Source of the DNA: Chloroflexi bacterium RBG_16_64_43
GTDB taxonomy: Bacteria; Chloroflexota; Anaerolineae; Anaerolineales; RBG-16-64-43
Direction: 5' to 3'
Assembly: GCA_001796965.1 (NCBI GenBank)
Contig: MGOA01000043.1
Span: 1 to 5,019, forward strand
DNA: 5,019 nt
The first letter of the stretch is position 1, and every line of letters starts with the position of its first letter. Below, piece by piece: positions 1 through 5,019 of this stretch. Under the pieces are notes generated by a model, which was not told the origin of the DNA, made no database searches, and saw only the letters and a program-made list of their open reading frames with translations. The translations under genes and the position numbers were made by a program.

Positions 1-419
1 GCCTGACGCTGAAGACCTTCTACATCGAGAATCTCAAGCCCTCCGAAAAGAGCGCCGAAGAGCTGCGCGCGATGGGCATGCTCGACATGGGCACCTATAC
101 CCAGTTGCAGGCGGCGGATGCGATGCGCGAAGCCGCTCGCAACCCGCAGGGTGGGGCCGGGCTTACGGCCGGCATCGGAGCCGGCCTGTCGATCGGCCAG
201 GTAATGGGCCAGGCGCTGCAAGGTGGGGCGGCCGGTGCGGCCGGTGCCGCGGCCGGTGCCCTGCCGGATGTGATGACCGTCTCGGATGCTGCCGCTGCGC
301 TCAAAGTCGGCGAGGAGGACATTCTGGCTCTCATCACCGGCGGCGAGCTCAAGGCCAAGAAGATCGGCGCCTCCTATCGCATCTCGAAGTCCGCGTTGGA
401 AGAGTATCTTAAGAAGTAG
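1..419 (+). CDS. SPFH (band 7) family protein with C-terminal excisionase-like HTH, 3' end only
   Basis: This is the last 138 codons of a gene that begins before the window; the reading frame enters at base 3 and stops with TAG at 417-419. The visible start (LTLKTFYIENLKPSEKSAEEL) followed by a MGMLDMGTYTQLQAADAMREAA segment is typical of the helical tail after the SPFH domain in the 'virion core protein/YdjI-like' group. Next comes a Gly/Ala-rich flexible linker with GQVMGQALQGG. The last ~50 residues (LPDVMTVSDAAAALKVGEED...KIGASYRISKSALEEYLKK) match the MerR/excisionase HTH_17 pattern: V-S-D-A-A helix, a second helix, then the K-I-G-x-x-Y-R-I wing. SPFH proteins scaffold membrane microdomains; what the HTH does on such a protein is not established, and it may bind peptide or protein rather than DNA. 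An internal ATG at 72 is not the start, because the frame stays open and family-like upstream. Family call fairly sure, function unknown. Confidence 0.8.
   Translation, partial: LTLKTFYIENLKPSEKSAEELRAMGMLDMGTYTQLQAADAMREAARNPQGGAGLTAGIGAGLSIGQVMGQALQGGAAGAAGAAAGALPDVMTVSDAAAALKVGEEDILALITGGELKAKKIGASYRISKSALEEYLKK
231..260 (+). repeat. Short in-frame GCCGGTGC repeats in the linker
   Basis: GCCGGTGC occurs three times, at 231-238, 240-247 and 252-259, all in frame. It encodes the Ala-Gly-Ala run of the linker between the SPFH tail and the HTH. This looks like a slippage-prone low-complexity coding repeat whose copy number may vary between strains. Confidence 0.6.
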
Positions 420-437
420 GTCAGATTGGAAAGCACG

Positions 438-463
438 GTCAAGGGGCCGCGCGGCCCCTTGAC
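438..463 (+). terminator. Palindromic terminator after the SPFH gene
   Basis: A perfect 26-bp palindrome starts 18 bases after the SPFH stop: GTCAAGGGGCCGC followed directly by GCGGCCCCTTGAC. The transcript would fold into a very GC-rich stem (an 11-bp stem if four central bases form the loop). Only a TTTC tail follows (464-466 are T, T, T/T-rich then C), so it is a weak-tailed rho-independent terminator. The last bases of the 3' arm (TTGAC) double as the start of the -35 box of the arsR promoter. Confidence 0.65.
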
Positions 464-486
464 TTTCATGCAGTATATCGTATAAT
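459..486 (+). promoter_or_regulatory. Sigma-70-type promoter of arsR-arsM
   Basis: The -35 box is TTGACT at 459-464 (5 of 6 to consensus) and the -10 box is TATAAT at 481-486 (6 of 6), separated by 16 bases. Transcription would start near 493, leaving a leader of roughly 15 bases before the arsR ATG at 508. The -10 box lies within an inverted repeat, which fits steric repression by a dimeric ArsR. Confidence 0.8.
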
Positions 487-495
487 TACGATATA
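474..495 (+). promoter_or_regulatory. Probable ArsR operator (perfect inverted repeat over the -10 box)
   Basis: Two perfect 9-base arms, TATATCGTA (474-482) and TACGATATA (487-495), flank a 4-base TAAT centre. AT-rich palindromes of the ATATCG...CGATAT kind just upstream of the regulator gene are typical binding sites of ArsR/SmtB repressors. The site covers the whole -10 box and the predicted transcription start, so a bound dimer should block RNA polymerase and give autoregulation. That ArsR binds here is inferred from position and symmetry. Confidence 0.78.
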
Positions 496-499
496 GAGG
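495..499 (+). promoter_or_regulatory. Ribosome binding site of arsR
   Basis: AGAGG lies 8 bases before the ATG at 508. A second GAGG at 501-504 is only 3 bases away and too close to be the main site. The AGAGG begins at the last base of the operator, so promoter, operator and RBS occupy under 50 bases. Confidence 0.6.
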
Positions 500-507
500 C
501 GAGGCCA

Positions 508-864
508 ATGAAGGACGTGCAGTTGAAATCGGATGAGGCACGGCTGGTGCGCATGGCGCGTGCGCTGGGAAACCCTCTGCGGCTGCGCCTGCTGCGCTAC
601 CTGGTCGCCAACCCGCAATGCATTACCGGCGACTTGGTGCAGTTCAGCGGGTTGGCGCAGTCCACGGTCAGCCAACACCTCAAGGTGCTGCGCCAGGCGG
701 GCTGGGTGACCGGCGAGGTGGAAGGTCCGGCCACCTGCTACTGCCTCGATCCGGAAGCCATGGCGTGGTTCGCCGATGAGATGCAGAACCTGTCCAAGAG
801 CTGGTCGCGAATCTGTTGTCCGCCGCGTCTAGCGGCGAAATCGATTGTGGAGGTCACGAGATGA
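508..864 (+). CDS. arsR: ArsR/SmtB-family arsenic-responsive repressor
   Basis: A 118-residue winged-helix repressor of normal ArsR length, expected to bind the palindrome upstream and release it when As(III) or methylarsenite binds. Residues 13-35 (LVRMARALGNPLRLRLLRYLV) match the first helices of the family. The HTH is about 40-65, with the recognition helix LAQSTVSQHLKVLRQAGW, and the wing is about 66-80. Cysteines are C38, C77, C79 (TCYC in the wing) and C103-C104 near the C-terminus. The classical E. coli ELCVCDL metal-binding motif is absent: C38 sits about where its first cysteine would be and the second is missing. The inducer site must therefore be built differently, probably from the CYC and/or CC cysteines. 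The start is fixed by the AGAGG and the promoter. The stop overlaps the arsM start (ATGA, 861-864), so the two genes are translationally coupled. The family is secure; arsenic as inducer is inferred mainly from the arsM partner. Confidence 0.9.
   Translation: MKDVQLKSDEARLVRMARALGNPLRLRLLRYLVANPQCITGDLVQFSGLAQSTVSQHLKVLRQAGWVTGEVEGPATCYCLDPEAMAWFADEMQNLSKSWSRICCPPRLAAKSIVEVTR
849..853 (+). promoter_or_regulatory. Ribosome binding site deciding the arsM start
   Basis: GGAGG lies inside the end of arsR, 7 bases before the ATG at 861. It favours 861 over the in-frame upstream ATG at 816, whose extra 15 residues are just arsR sequence in another frame. Confidence 0.8.
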
Positions 865-1667
865 GTCAGATAGTTGAGAAAGAGGGCGAGGCCACTCACG
901 CAGCGGTACGCGAGCATTATGCCCGCAGCGCGCGCGAGGCGGCGGAAGTAAGCGCTGGAAGCGGCTGCGGCTGCGGAGCGGGGAGTGCGGGCAACGCCTG
1001 CTGTGGGGCGGGGGCCATGACAAGCGAAGCCAACCTCGCCCAGGGCGAGGCGGCTCCCGTCTTGGCGTCCTGGGGATGTGGGAGCCCCACCGCTATTGCT
1101 GCGTTGCGCCCGGGGCAGGTGGTGCTCGACCTGGGAAGTGGCGGGGGTTACGATGCCTTCCTCGCCGCGCGTGCGGTTGCGCCCGCCGGGGGCGCTGCGG
1201 GGCACGTCATCGGCGTGGATATGACGCCGGAGATGCTTGAACTCGCGCGCACCAATGCCCAACGGCTGGGTCTCGACCAACTCGTCGAGTTCCGTCAAGG
1301 CTTCATTGAAGCCCTGCCAGTCGAGCCACAGTCGGTGGATGTGATCCTCTCCAACTGCGTGATCAACTTGGCGCCCGACAAGGCGGCGGTCTTCCGCGAA
1401 GCCTTCCGCGTGCTGCGCCCGGGCGGGTGGCTCTCGCTCTCGGATATTGTCTCCGATCGACCGCTGCCCGAAGCGCAGCGGCGGGACTTGGCCAGTTGGG
1501 CGGGTTGCGTTTCGGGTGCGCTGACCGAGGAGGCATACTTGGGGGCCATTCGCGAGGCCGGGTTTACGCCGATCGAGGTGAGCTCGCGCGAGGCATGGCA
1601 CCGCGATGGAGAGGTTGAACTCTTTAGCCTGACGCTACGCGCGTTCAAGTCGGCTGAGATGCCCTGA
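861..1667 (+). CDS. arsM: Arsenite S-adenosylmethionine methyltransferase
   Basis: A 268-residue cytosolic enzyme that transfers methyl groups from SAM to As(III), giving mono-, di- and possibly volatile trimethyl-arsenic. The class I methyltransferase core starts with the SAM-binding motif VVLDLGSGGGYDAFLAA (D90, G92, G94-G96) and the acidic ribose-binding residue in VIGVDMTPEML (D120). The ArsM hallmarks follow: ILSNCVINLAPDK with C166, RVLRPGGWLSLSDIV, and WAGCVSGALTEEAY with C216. C166 and C216 are 50 residues apart, the same spacing as C174/C224 of the algal enzyme CmArsM. C73 (SWGCGSP) and C47/C48 (NACCGAG) are the likely equivalents of its C72 and C44, so the full catalytic and binding cysteine set seems present. 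A further CGC (C36, C38) makes the N-terminal segment unusually Cys/Gly-rich. The length is normal for a bacterial ArsM, lacking the long C-terminal domain of algal forms. Second gene of the arsR operon. Confidence 0.95.
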   Translation: MSQIVEKEGEATHAAVREHYARSAREAAEVSAGSGCGCGAGSAGNACCGAGAMTSEANLAQGEAAPVLASWGCGSPTAIAALRPGQVVLDLGSGGGYDAFLAARAVAPAGGAAGHVIGVDMTPEMLELARTNAQRLGLDQLVEFRQGFIEALPVEPQSVDVILSNCVINLAPDKAAVFREAFRVLRPGGWLSLSDIVSDRPLPEAQRRDLASWAGCVSGALTEEAYLGAIREAGFTPIEVSSREAWHRDGEVELFSLTLRAFKSAEMP

Positions 1668-1817
1668 CCACTGCGACTCGGATGCGGAGAGGGCATAGCA
1701 TGCCTTACGATTGCCGAGTTACGAACGGCACTCGCAGGGAACCCCGCGCACGTTCGACGCCGAGGGTGTGTGGCCAATGGGTCGCAAGCTGAGCCTGTAA
1801 GCAAGAGCCGGTCCGGG

Positions 1818-1840
1818 CGGCGACTCCTCGGAATGACAAC
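1818..1840. repeat. Possible remnant of a dispersed intergenic repeat
   Basis: The segment around ACTCCTCGGAATGACAAC (reverse strand GTCATTCCGAGGAGT) resembles the edge of the 'TCCTCGGAATGAC' type repeats scattered through intergenic DNA of many bacterial genomes, whose reverse-strand conceptual translation often reads CHSEE, as it does here. Only this edge is present, so it is either a decayed copy or chance. Confidence 0.3.
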
Positions 1841-1848
1841 CTCTCAAC

Positions 1849-1888
1849 ACACGAAACAGCGCACCCGCGAGGGTGCGCTGTTTCGTGT
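1849..1888. terminator. Bidirectional hairpin terminator between convergent genes
   Basis: A perfect 17-bp stem, CACGAAACAGCGCACCC (1850-1866) with GGGTGCGCTGTTTCGTG (1871-1887), is extended by one A-T pair (1849/1888) and closed by the loop GCGA, a GNRA-type tetraloop on the + strand. It lies 181 bases after arsM and 106 bases after the - strand gene, so it can serve both transcripts. Neither side has a proper T-tract (TTGTCGAG follows on +), so it may act as a rho-assisted terminator or as a 3'-end stabiliser. Confidence 0.65.
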
Positions 1889-1994
1889 TGTCGAGCGTGC
1901 GCGGCAATTCAAGCGCAGGGCCCACTGGCGCGGGCATGCGTAATGCATGTTATGCCCTCTTCAGGATTGGGTCCATGGATCGTCGGTGCAGAGG

Positions 1995-2678
1995 TTATCC
2001 GCCAATCGCGTCCAATACTCTGGCGACTTGCTCCGCACGCAGGGTGGCCGCTCGCGGCATGCGCCGCACGAACTCCTTGAGCTTCTCGGCGTGCATGGCC
2101 GGAGTGGGTGAGCCCTCCGCCTCGACCTTTGCCTCGGCGGCGGTGAAGACAATGACCGACTTTATCGGCGGGAGCTCCTCGCCGGGAAGGATCTTGCGCA
2201 ACTTGCCGGATAGTCCGGCCGCTTCCGCCTCGGCTTCAAGGGACGGGTTGCCGAGCGATTCCTGAGCGAAGAAGCGGCGCATCCAGGTCACTCCGGCGTG
2301 GCGCCACTTGTTGCCTTCGTAGCGGATTTGGCCGCTCTGGAACTTGGGCACCAGCGCCACGAGCCCGGAGGGACCGATGAGCGCATGCGCCGTCCCCAGG
2401 CGATAGTGGACCAGCAGGTATTGGTCGTCGAGGCCCTTGAGTGCGGCGTCGAGCGCCTCGTCGGGCCGCGGGCGGCGGCCCCAGCGGTTGGTGAAGAAGA
2501 TGCCCACATTAGCCAGCACAAACCCGGTCATGAGGGCCAACAAGGAGAGGTCGCTGCGCGCGGGCATGAGAAACGTGACCACCATCCCGGCGATCAGCAC
2601 CGCCAGCCCGCTCAGGTGAGCGACCACGCCGATGCGCGCATTGCGTTTGATGAGGGGTGCGTTGGTGACGAGTTTCAT
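1995..2678 (-). CDS. Two-helix membrane protein with degenerate NERD-like domain
   Basis: A 227-residue protein of unknown function. A short basic N-terminus precedes two hydrophobic helices at about 17-38 and 44-62, then a basic turn (NRWGRRPRPDE) and a soluble domain from about 73 on. In the motif TAHALIGPSGLVALVPK (96-112), the H98, GPSG and K112 positions align by eye with the NERD (nuclease-related) pattern IDH-vvvGPsG-vfvIEtK, and IKSVIVFT at 172-179 fits the later NERD strand. The NERD acidic residues correspond to A97 and V110, so nuclease activity is unlikely. The C-terminus (about 194-227) is helical and basic. The start at 2678 is chosen over the in-frame ATG at 2708 because it overlaps the fabF stop as ATGA and has GGGAG 5 bases upstream. 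Last gene of the plsX-fabF operon, so a role near membrane-lipid synthesis is possible but only inferred. Confidence 0.75.
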   Translation of the reverse strand: MKLVTNAPLIKRNARIGVVAHLSGLAVLIAGMVVTFLMPARSDLSLLALMTGFVLANVGIFFTNRWGRRPRPDEALDAALKGLDDQYLLVHYRLGTAHALIGPSGLVALVPKFQSGQIRYEGNKWRHAGVTWMRRFFAQESLGNPSLEAEAEAAGLSGKLRKILPGEELPPIKSVIVFTAAEAKVEAEGSPTPAMHAEKLKEFVRRMPRAATLRAEQVARVLDAIGG

Positions 2679-3937
2679 GTGGGCTCCCAGCGGCGCAGGA
2701 CGAGGCATGCATTCTGCCCGCCCAGGCCGAACGAGTTCGACATCACCACCCGCGGGGCGGCCTCCCGTGCGCGGTTAGGTACGACATCCAGGTCGCATTG
2801 CGGGTCGGGCGTGGTGTAGTTGATGGTGGGATGGATGTGACCGGTGTGCAGGGTGAGCGTGCAGACCAGCGCTTCTATCGCTCCCGCCGCGCCCATGGCG
2901 TGGCCAATCATCGATTTGGTCGAGCTGACCGCCAGACGGTAGGCATGTTCGCCGAAGAGAGTCTTGATGGCCAGGGTCTCGGTCTGGTCATTGGCCTCGG
3001 TGGAGGTGCCGTGGGCGTTGATGTAATCCACCGCCTCAAGCGGTACGCCCGCATCTTCGAGCGCCCAGCGCATGGTGCGGATCGCGCCGGCCGCATCCGG
3101 CCGCGGGATGGCCAGGTGGTAGGCGTCGGACGACGAGGCATGGCCGACGATCTCGGCATAGATGCGCACGCCGCGCGCGAGCGCGTGGTCCAGGCGCTCG
3201 AGCACCAGGGTCGCGGCGCCCTCCGAGAAGACGAACCCTTCGCGATCCTTATCGAAGGGCCGCGAAGCAAGTTCGGGAGTGTCGTTGTAGTGGACGGGCA
3301 GCGCGCGCATCGCGCAGAAGCCGGCAATGGCAAAATCGCGAACGAAGGCGTCCGCGCCACCGGCCAGGACCCGATCTGCCCGCCCGCGGCGGATCCACTC
3401 GAACCCCTCGCCCACGGTCTGTGTGCCCGTGGCGCAGGCCGTGGTGATCGTGGCGTTCGGCCCCAGCGCGCCAACCATCTCGGAAATGTGGAAAGCCGGC
3501 ATATTGGGCAGGCCGGATGGCCCCGCGAACGGGCTGACTCGCCCGAGCCCGCGCGTACGCAGCACCTGGATTTCATCGTCGATGCGGTCCAGGCCCCCGA
3601 CGGCGGTGCCGTAGATCACGCCGGTGCGTTCACCCTGGTCGAGCGGCCAGGTCACTCCGGCATCGCGCAGCGCCTGCTGCGCCGAGGCCACAGCGATCTG
3701 CGAGACGCGCGCCATCCGCCTGGCTTCCTTCGGCTCGATAGAGGCGCTCGGATCGAAGCCTTTGATCTCGCCGGCGATCTGGCAGGGCAGCCCGCTGGCA
3801 TCGAACTGGGTGATGCGGCCAATGCCGGACCGCCCGGCAAGCAGCCCCTCCCAGAGTTGGGGTACGTCCAACCCGAGGGCGGTGATGGCCCCCAGGCCGG
3901 TGATGACAACTCGCGTGGTGGAGGAGTGATCTGGCAT
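2675..3937 (-). CDS. fabF: 3-oxoacyl-[acyl-carrier-protein] synthase II
   Basis: A 420-residue condensing enzyme (E. coli FabF is 413) that extends acyl-ACP with malonyl-ACP in cytosolic type II fatty-acid synthesis. The N-terminal strand RVVITGLGAITALG is typical. The Cys-His-His triad is complete: C168 in TITTACATGTQT, H309 in YINAHGTSTEANDQTET, and H346 in SSTKSMIGHAMGAAGA, with the conserved K341. The C-terminal FGLGGQNA loop (F403) matches the gatekeeper loop. The two histidines identify a FabF/FabB rather than a FabH type. Two starts are possible. The ATG at 3937 has a good GAGG 6 bases upstream. The ATG at 3949 adds four residues (MRRA) and overlaps the plsX stop as ATGA, but lacks a purine-rich site. 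I prefer 3937. The gene lies directly behind plsX, with no fabD, fabG or acpP between them, and overlaps the next gene by 4 bases. Confidence 0.95.
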   Translation of the reverse strand: MPDHSSTTRVVITGLGAITALGLDVPQLWEGLLAGRSGIGRITQFDASGLPCQIAGEIKGFDPSASIEPKEARRMARVSQIAVASAQQALRDAGVTWPLDQGERTGVIYGTAVGGLDRIDDEIQVLRTRGLGRVSPFAGPSGLPNMPAFHISEMVGALGPNATITTACATGTQTVGEGFEWIRRGRADRVLAGGADAFVRDFAIAGFCAMRALPVHYNDTPELASRPFDKDREGFVFSEGAATLVLERLDHALARGVRIYAEIVGHASSSDAYHLAIPRPDAAGAIRTMRWALEDAGVPLEAVDYINAHGTSTEANDQTETLAIKTLFGEHAYRLAVSSTKSMIGHAMGAAGAIEALVCTLTLHTGHIHPTINYTTPDPQCDLDVVPNRAREAAPRVVMSNSFGLGGQNACLVLRRWEPT

Positions 3938-3943
3938 CGCGCG

Positions 3944-3947
3944 CCTC
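3944..3947 (-). promoter_or_regulatory. Ribosome binding site favouring the inner fabF start
   Basis: GAGG on the - strand ends 6 bases before the ATG at 3937 and overlaps the plsX stop codon. Upstream of the alternative ATG at 3949 the sequence is C-rich with no Shine-Dalgarno match. Ribosomes ending plsX would finish on top of this site, which favours coupled translation. Confidence 0.6.
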
Positions 3948-4962
3948 ATGCGGCGGAGGCCGCGGCCGCGATGCCGCGGCGCAGCGCCTCGAGCACGCCC
4001 GCCTCGACGGCCAAACGTGCCACGCGCACCGCATTCTTGATCGCGTATGCGTCGGAACGCCCGTGGCCGATGAATACCAGCCCGTCCACGCCCAACAGGG
4101 GCGCAGCGCCTTCCTCGGTCGGATCGAGCATCTTGCGTATTCCGCTCACGGTCGGTTTGACCAGCAGCCCGCCCAGCTTGACCCACGGCGGGGCCGCTTG
4201 AATGCGCTCACGCATGAGTTCGAGGATGAGCTTCGCTACCGCTTCGGAGGATTTGAGCAGGATGTTGCCGGAGAAACCGTCGGTCACCACAACGTCCGCC
4301 TCGCCGGCGATGAGCTCTTTGGGCTCGAGGTTGCCGACGAAATTCAGCCCAGAGGCCGCCAGTAGCGGGTAGGTGTCCTTGATCAGCTGGTTACCCTTGC
4401 CCGCCTCTTCGCCGTTGGACAGCAGGCCGACTCGCGGCTGAGGCACCCCGCGCACGCGTTCGGCGTAGATGACGCCCATGATGGCAAACTGCACCAGGTT
4501 TTCCGGCTTGCAGTCCGGGTTGGCGCCGATATCCAGCACAACACAACTGCCCCGCTTGGTTGGGAAGACCGGGGCCAGGGCGGGGCGTTCCACGCCGGGC
4601 AGGGTCCCCATGCGGAAGTAGGCCACGGCCGCTGCAGCGCCGGTGTTGCCCGCAGTGACGAAGGCCTGGGCCTCGCCCGAGCGCACCAAGTCGATGCCCA
4701 CGGCCATCGAGTTGCGCGCCTCCTTGCGCTTGGCCTTGAGCGCTAACGCCAGCCCTTTGTCTTCCATGGTCAAGGCATCCGGCGCATGCACGATGCGAAC
4801 GGACGCCGACCCGGGGTGCAACTCCTCGAGCACCGGCCCCAGAGCACTTTCATTGCCCACGAGCAGGACCTCCACGCCGTATTCGCGCGCGGCTGCCAGC
4901 CCGCCCTCCACATCCGGGCGAGGATGGCGGTCGGAGCCCATGGCGTCGAGTGCAATCTTCAT
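3946..4962 (-). CDS. plsX: Phosphate acyltransferase (acyl-ACP:phosphate)
   Basis: A 338-residue PlsX (B. subtilis 333, E. coli 356), a peripheral membrane enzyme that makes acyl-phosphate from acyl-ACP and phosphate for PlsY, the first step of phosphatidic acid synthesis. Family motifs appear in order: MKIALDAMGSD at the N-terminus (usually DAMGGD), MEDKGLALALKAKR (66-79), VTAGNTGAAAA (102-112), LDIGANPDCKPE (143-154), LLSNGEEAGKGN (180-191), FVGNLEPKEL (208-217) and DVVVTDGFSGNILLK (223-237). The common GNVEG form is GNLEP here and NIGEE is SNGEE, both mild variations. The start at 4962 has GAGG 8 bases upstream; the in-frame GTG at 4971 lies on that site and is unlikely. It heads the visible - strand operon and abuts fabF, linking elongation of acyl-ACP with its use for phospholipids. 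Confidence 0.95.
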   Translation of the reverse strand: MKIALDAMGSDRHPRPDVEGGLAAAREYGVEVLLVGNESALGPVLEELHPGSASVRIVHAPDALTMEDKGLALALKAKRKEARNSMAVGIDLVRSGEAQAFVTAGNTGAAAAVAYFRMGTLPGVERPALAPVFPTKRGSCVVLDIGANPDCKPENLVQFAIMGVIYAERVRGVPQPRVGLLSNGEEAGKGNQLIKDTYPLLAASGLNFVGNLEPKELIAGEADVVVTDGFSGNILLKSSEAVAKLILELMRERIQAAPPWVKLGGLLVKPTVSGIRKMLDPTEEGAAPLLGVDGLVFIGHGRSDAYAIKNAVRVARLAVEAGVLEALRRGIAAAASAA

Positions 4963-4970
4963 CACGCACA

Positions 4971-4974
4971 CCTC
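4971..4974 (-). promoter_or_regulatory. Ribosome binding site deciding the plsX start
   Basis: GAGG on the - strand sits 8 bases before the ATG at 4962. It rules against the GTG at 4971, which would begin inside it. Confidence 0.6.
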
Positions 4975-5000
4975 GTCGAATTCGGGAGAGACTGGTCAGG

Positions 5001-5009
5001 ATGATAGCA
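5001..5009 (-). promoter_or_regulatory. Possible extended -10 element of the plsX operon
   Basis: On the - strand TGCTATCAT combines a TGn extension with TATCAT (5 of 6 to TATAAT). A start near 4994 would leave a leader of about 30 bases before plsX. The -35 region would lie past the window end, so it cannot be checked. If a gene such as rpmF lies just beyond, plsX may instead be internal to a longer operon. Confidence 0.4.
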
Positions 5010-5019
5010 CAGTTGAGGG

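Larger units (their letters stand above)
1668..1994. other. Convergent intergenic region, no gene seen
   Basis: About 330 bases separate the arsM stop from the stop of the convergent membrane-protein gene. Open frames here are short, have no credible ribosome binding site and resemble no family I know. The region holds the strong hairpin at 1849-1888, a repeat-like fragment just before it, and a weak inverted repeat (GGGCAT at 1932-1937, ATGCCC at 1952-1957). The first ~130 bases, up to about 1800, show no recognisable signal. Confidence 0.7.

Noticed and set aside
438..495. The two palindromes as a CRISPR-like or recombination array
   Set aside because: They differ in sequence and each is explained by its position, one as a terminator and the other as an operator. 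There are no direct repeats with spacers.
816..860. Upstream ATG for arsM giving a 283-residue form
   Set aside because: The 861 ATG has GGAGG at ideal spacing and a 4-base overlap with arsR; the extra residues do not look like ArsM.
738..1601. Open frame of 287 codons on the - strand opposite arsM
   Set aside because: The composition is arginine-rich and unlike any known family. It runs antisense to a clear ArsM and across the arsR-arsM junction.
1719..1937. Possible small - strand gene (72 codons) in the convergent gap
   Set aside because: No ribosome binding site, it runs through the terminator hairpin, and its CHSEE stretch is the usual conceptual translation of an intergenic repeat.
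3950..4186. An N-terminal extension of fabF reaching back to an ATG at 4186
   Set aside because: These ~79 residues are plsX read in another frame, Arg/Gly-rich, whereas FabF proteins begin close to the RVVITGLG strand.
2798..4201. Long open frame (467 codons) on the + strand opposite fabF and plsX
   Set aside because: It is a shadow produced by GC-rich codon bias in fabF/plsX. The translation is Arg/Gly/Ala/His-rich with no family resemblance, while the opposite strand has complete catalytic motifs.

Overview
The window is GC-rich, coding-dense bacterial chromosome. It holds two gene blocks that converge on a non-coding stretch at about 1668-1994. The protein styles point tentatively to Chloroflexota (an Anaerolineae-like organism): an SPFH protein with an excisionase-like C-terminus, and a two-helix membrane protein with a NERD-like domain placed behind plsX-fabF. 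This taxonomic guess rests on remembered family resemblance, not on a search.

Left block, + strand. The window opens inside the 3' end of an SPFH (band 7) family gene whose C-terminus is a MerR/excisionase-type helix-turn-helix. It ends at 419 and is followed by a perfect 26-bp palindrome that looks like an intrinsic terminator. The right edge of that palindrome supplies the -35 hexamer of a near-consensus sigma-70 promoter. The TATAAT of that promoter lies inside a second perfect palindrome, a likely ArsR operator. The promoter drives arsR-arsM, a compact arsenic-methylation operon with a 4-bp ATGA overlap. ArsR should repress its own promoter until trivalent arsenic binds its cysteines. ArsM then methylates As(III) using S-adenosylmethionine. 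No arsenic efflux pump or reductase gene is visible here.

Middle, 1668-1994. No credible gene is seen. The stretch holds an 18-bp-stem hairpin with a GCGA loop, well placed to terminate both convergent transcripts, and a short fragment resembling dispersed intergenic repeats.

Right block, - strand, read from 4962 down to 1995. It encodes plsX (acyl-ACP:phosphate acyltransferase), fabF (3-oxoacyl-ACP synthase II) and an uncharacterised two-helix membrane protein. Its soluble domain resembles the NERD nuclease-related fold but appears to lack the acidic catalytic residues. Both junctions are very tight (ATGA-type overlap, certain at fabF/membrane protein), so the three are probably one translationally coupled operon for fatty-acid elongation and phospholipid-precursor supply, with the third protein as an unexplained partner.

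Most of the window is conventional. The points most worth a second look are the degenerate NERD-like membrane protein, the terminator/promoter/operator overlap upstream of arsR, and the non-classical cysteine set of this ArsR.
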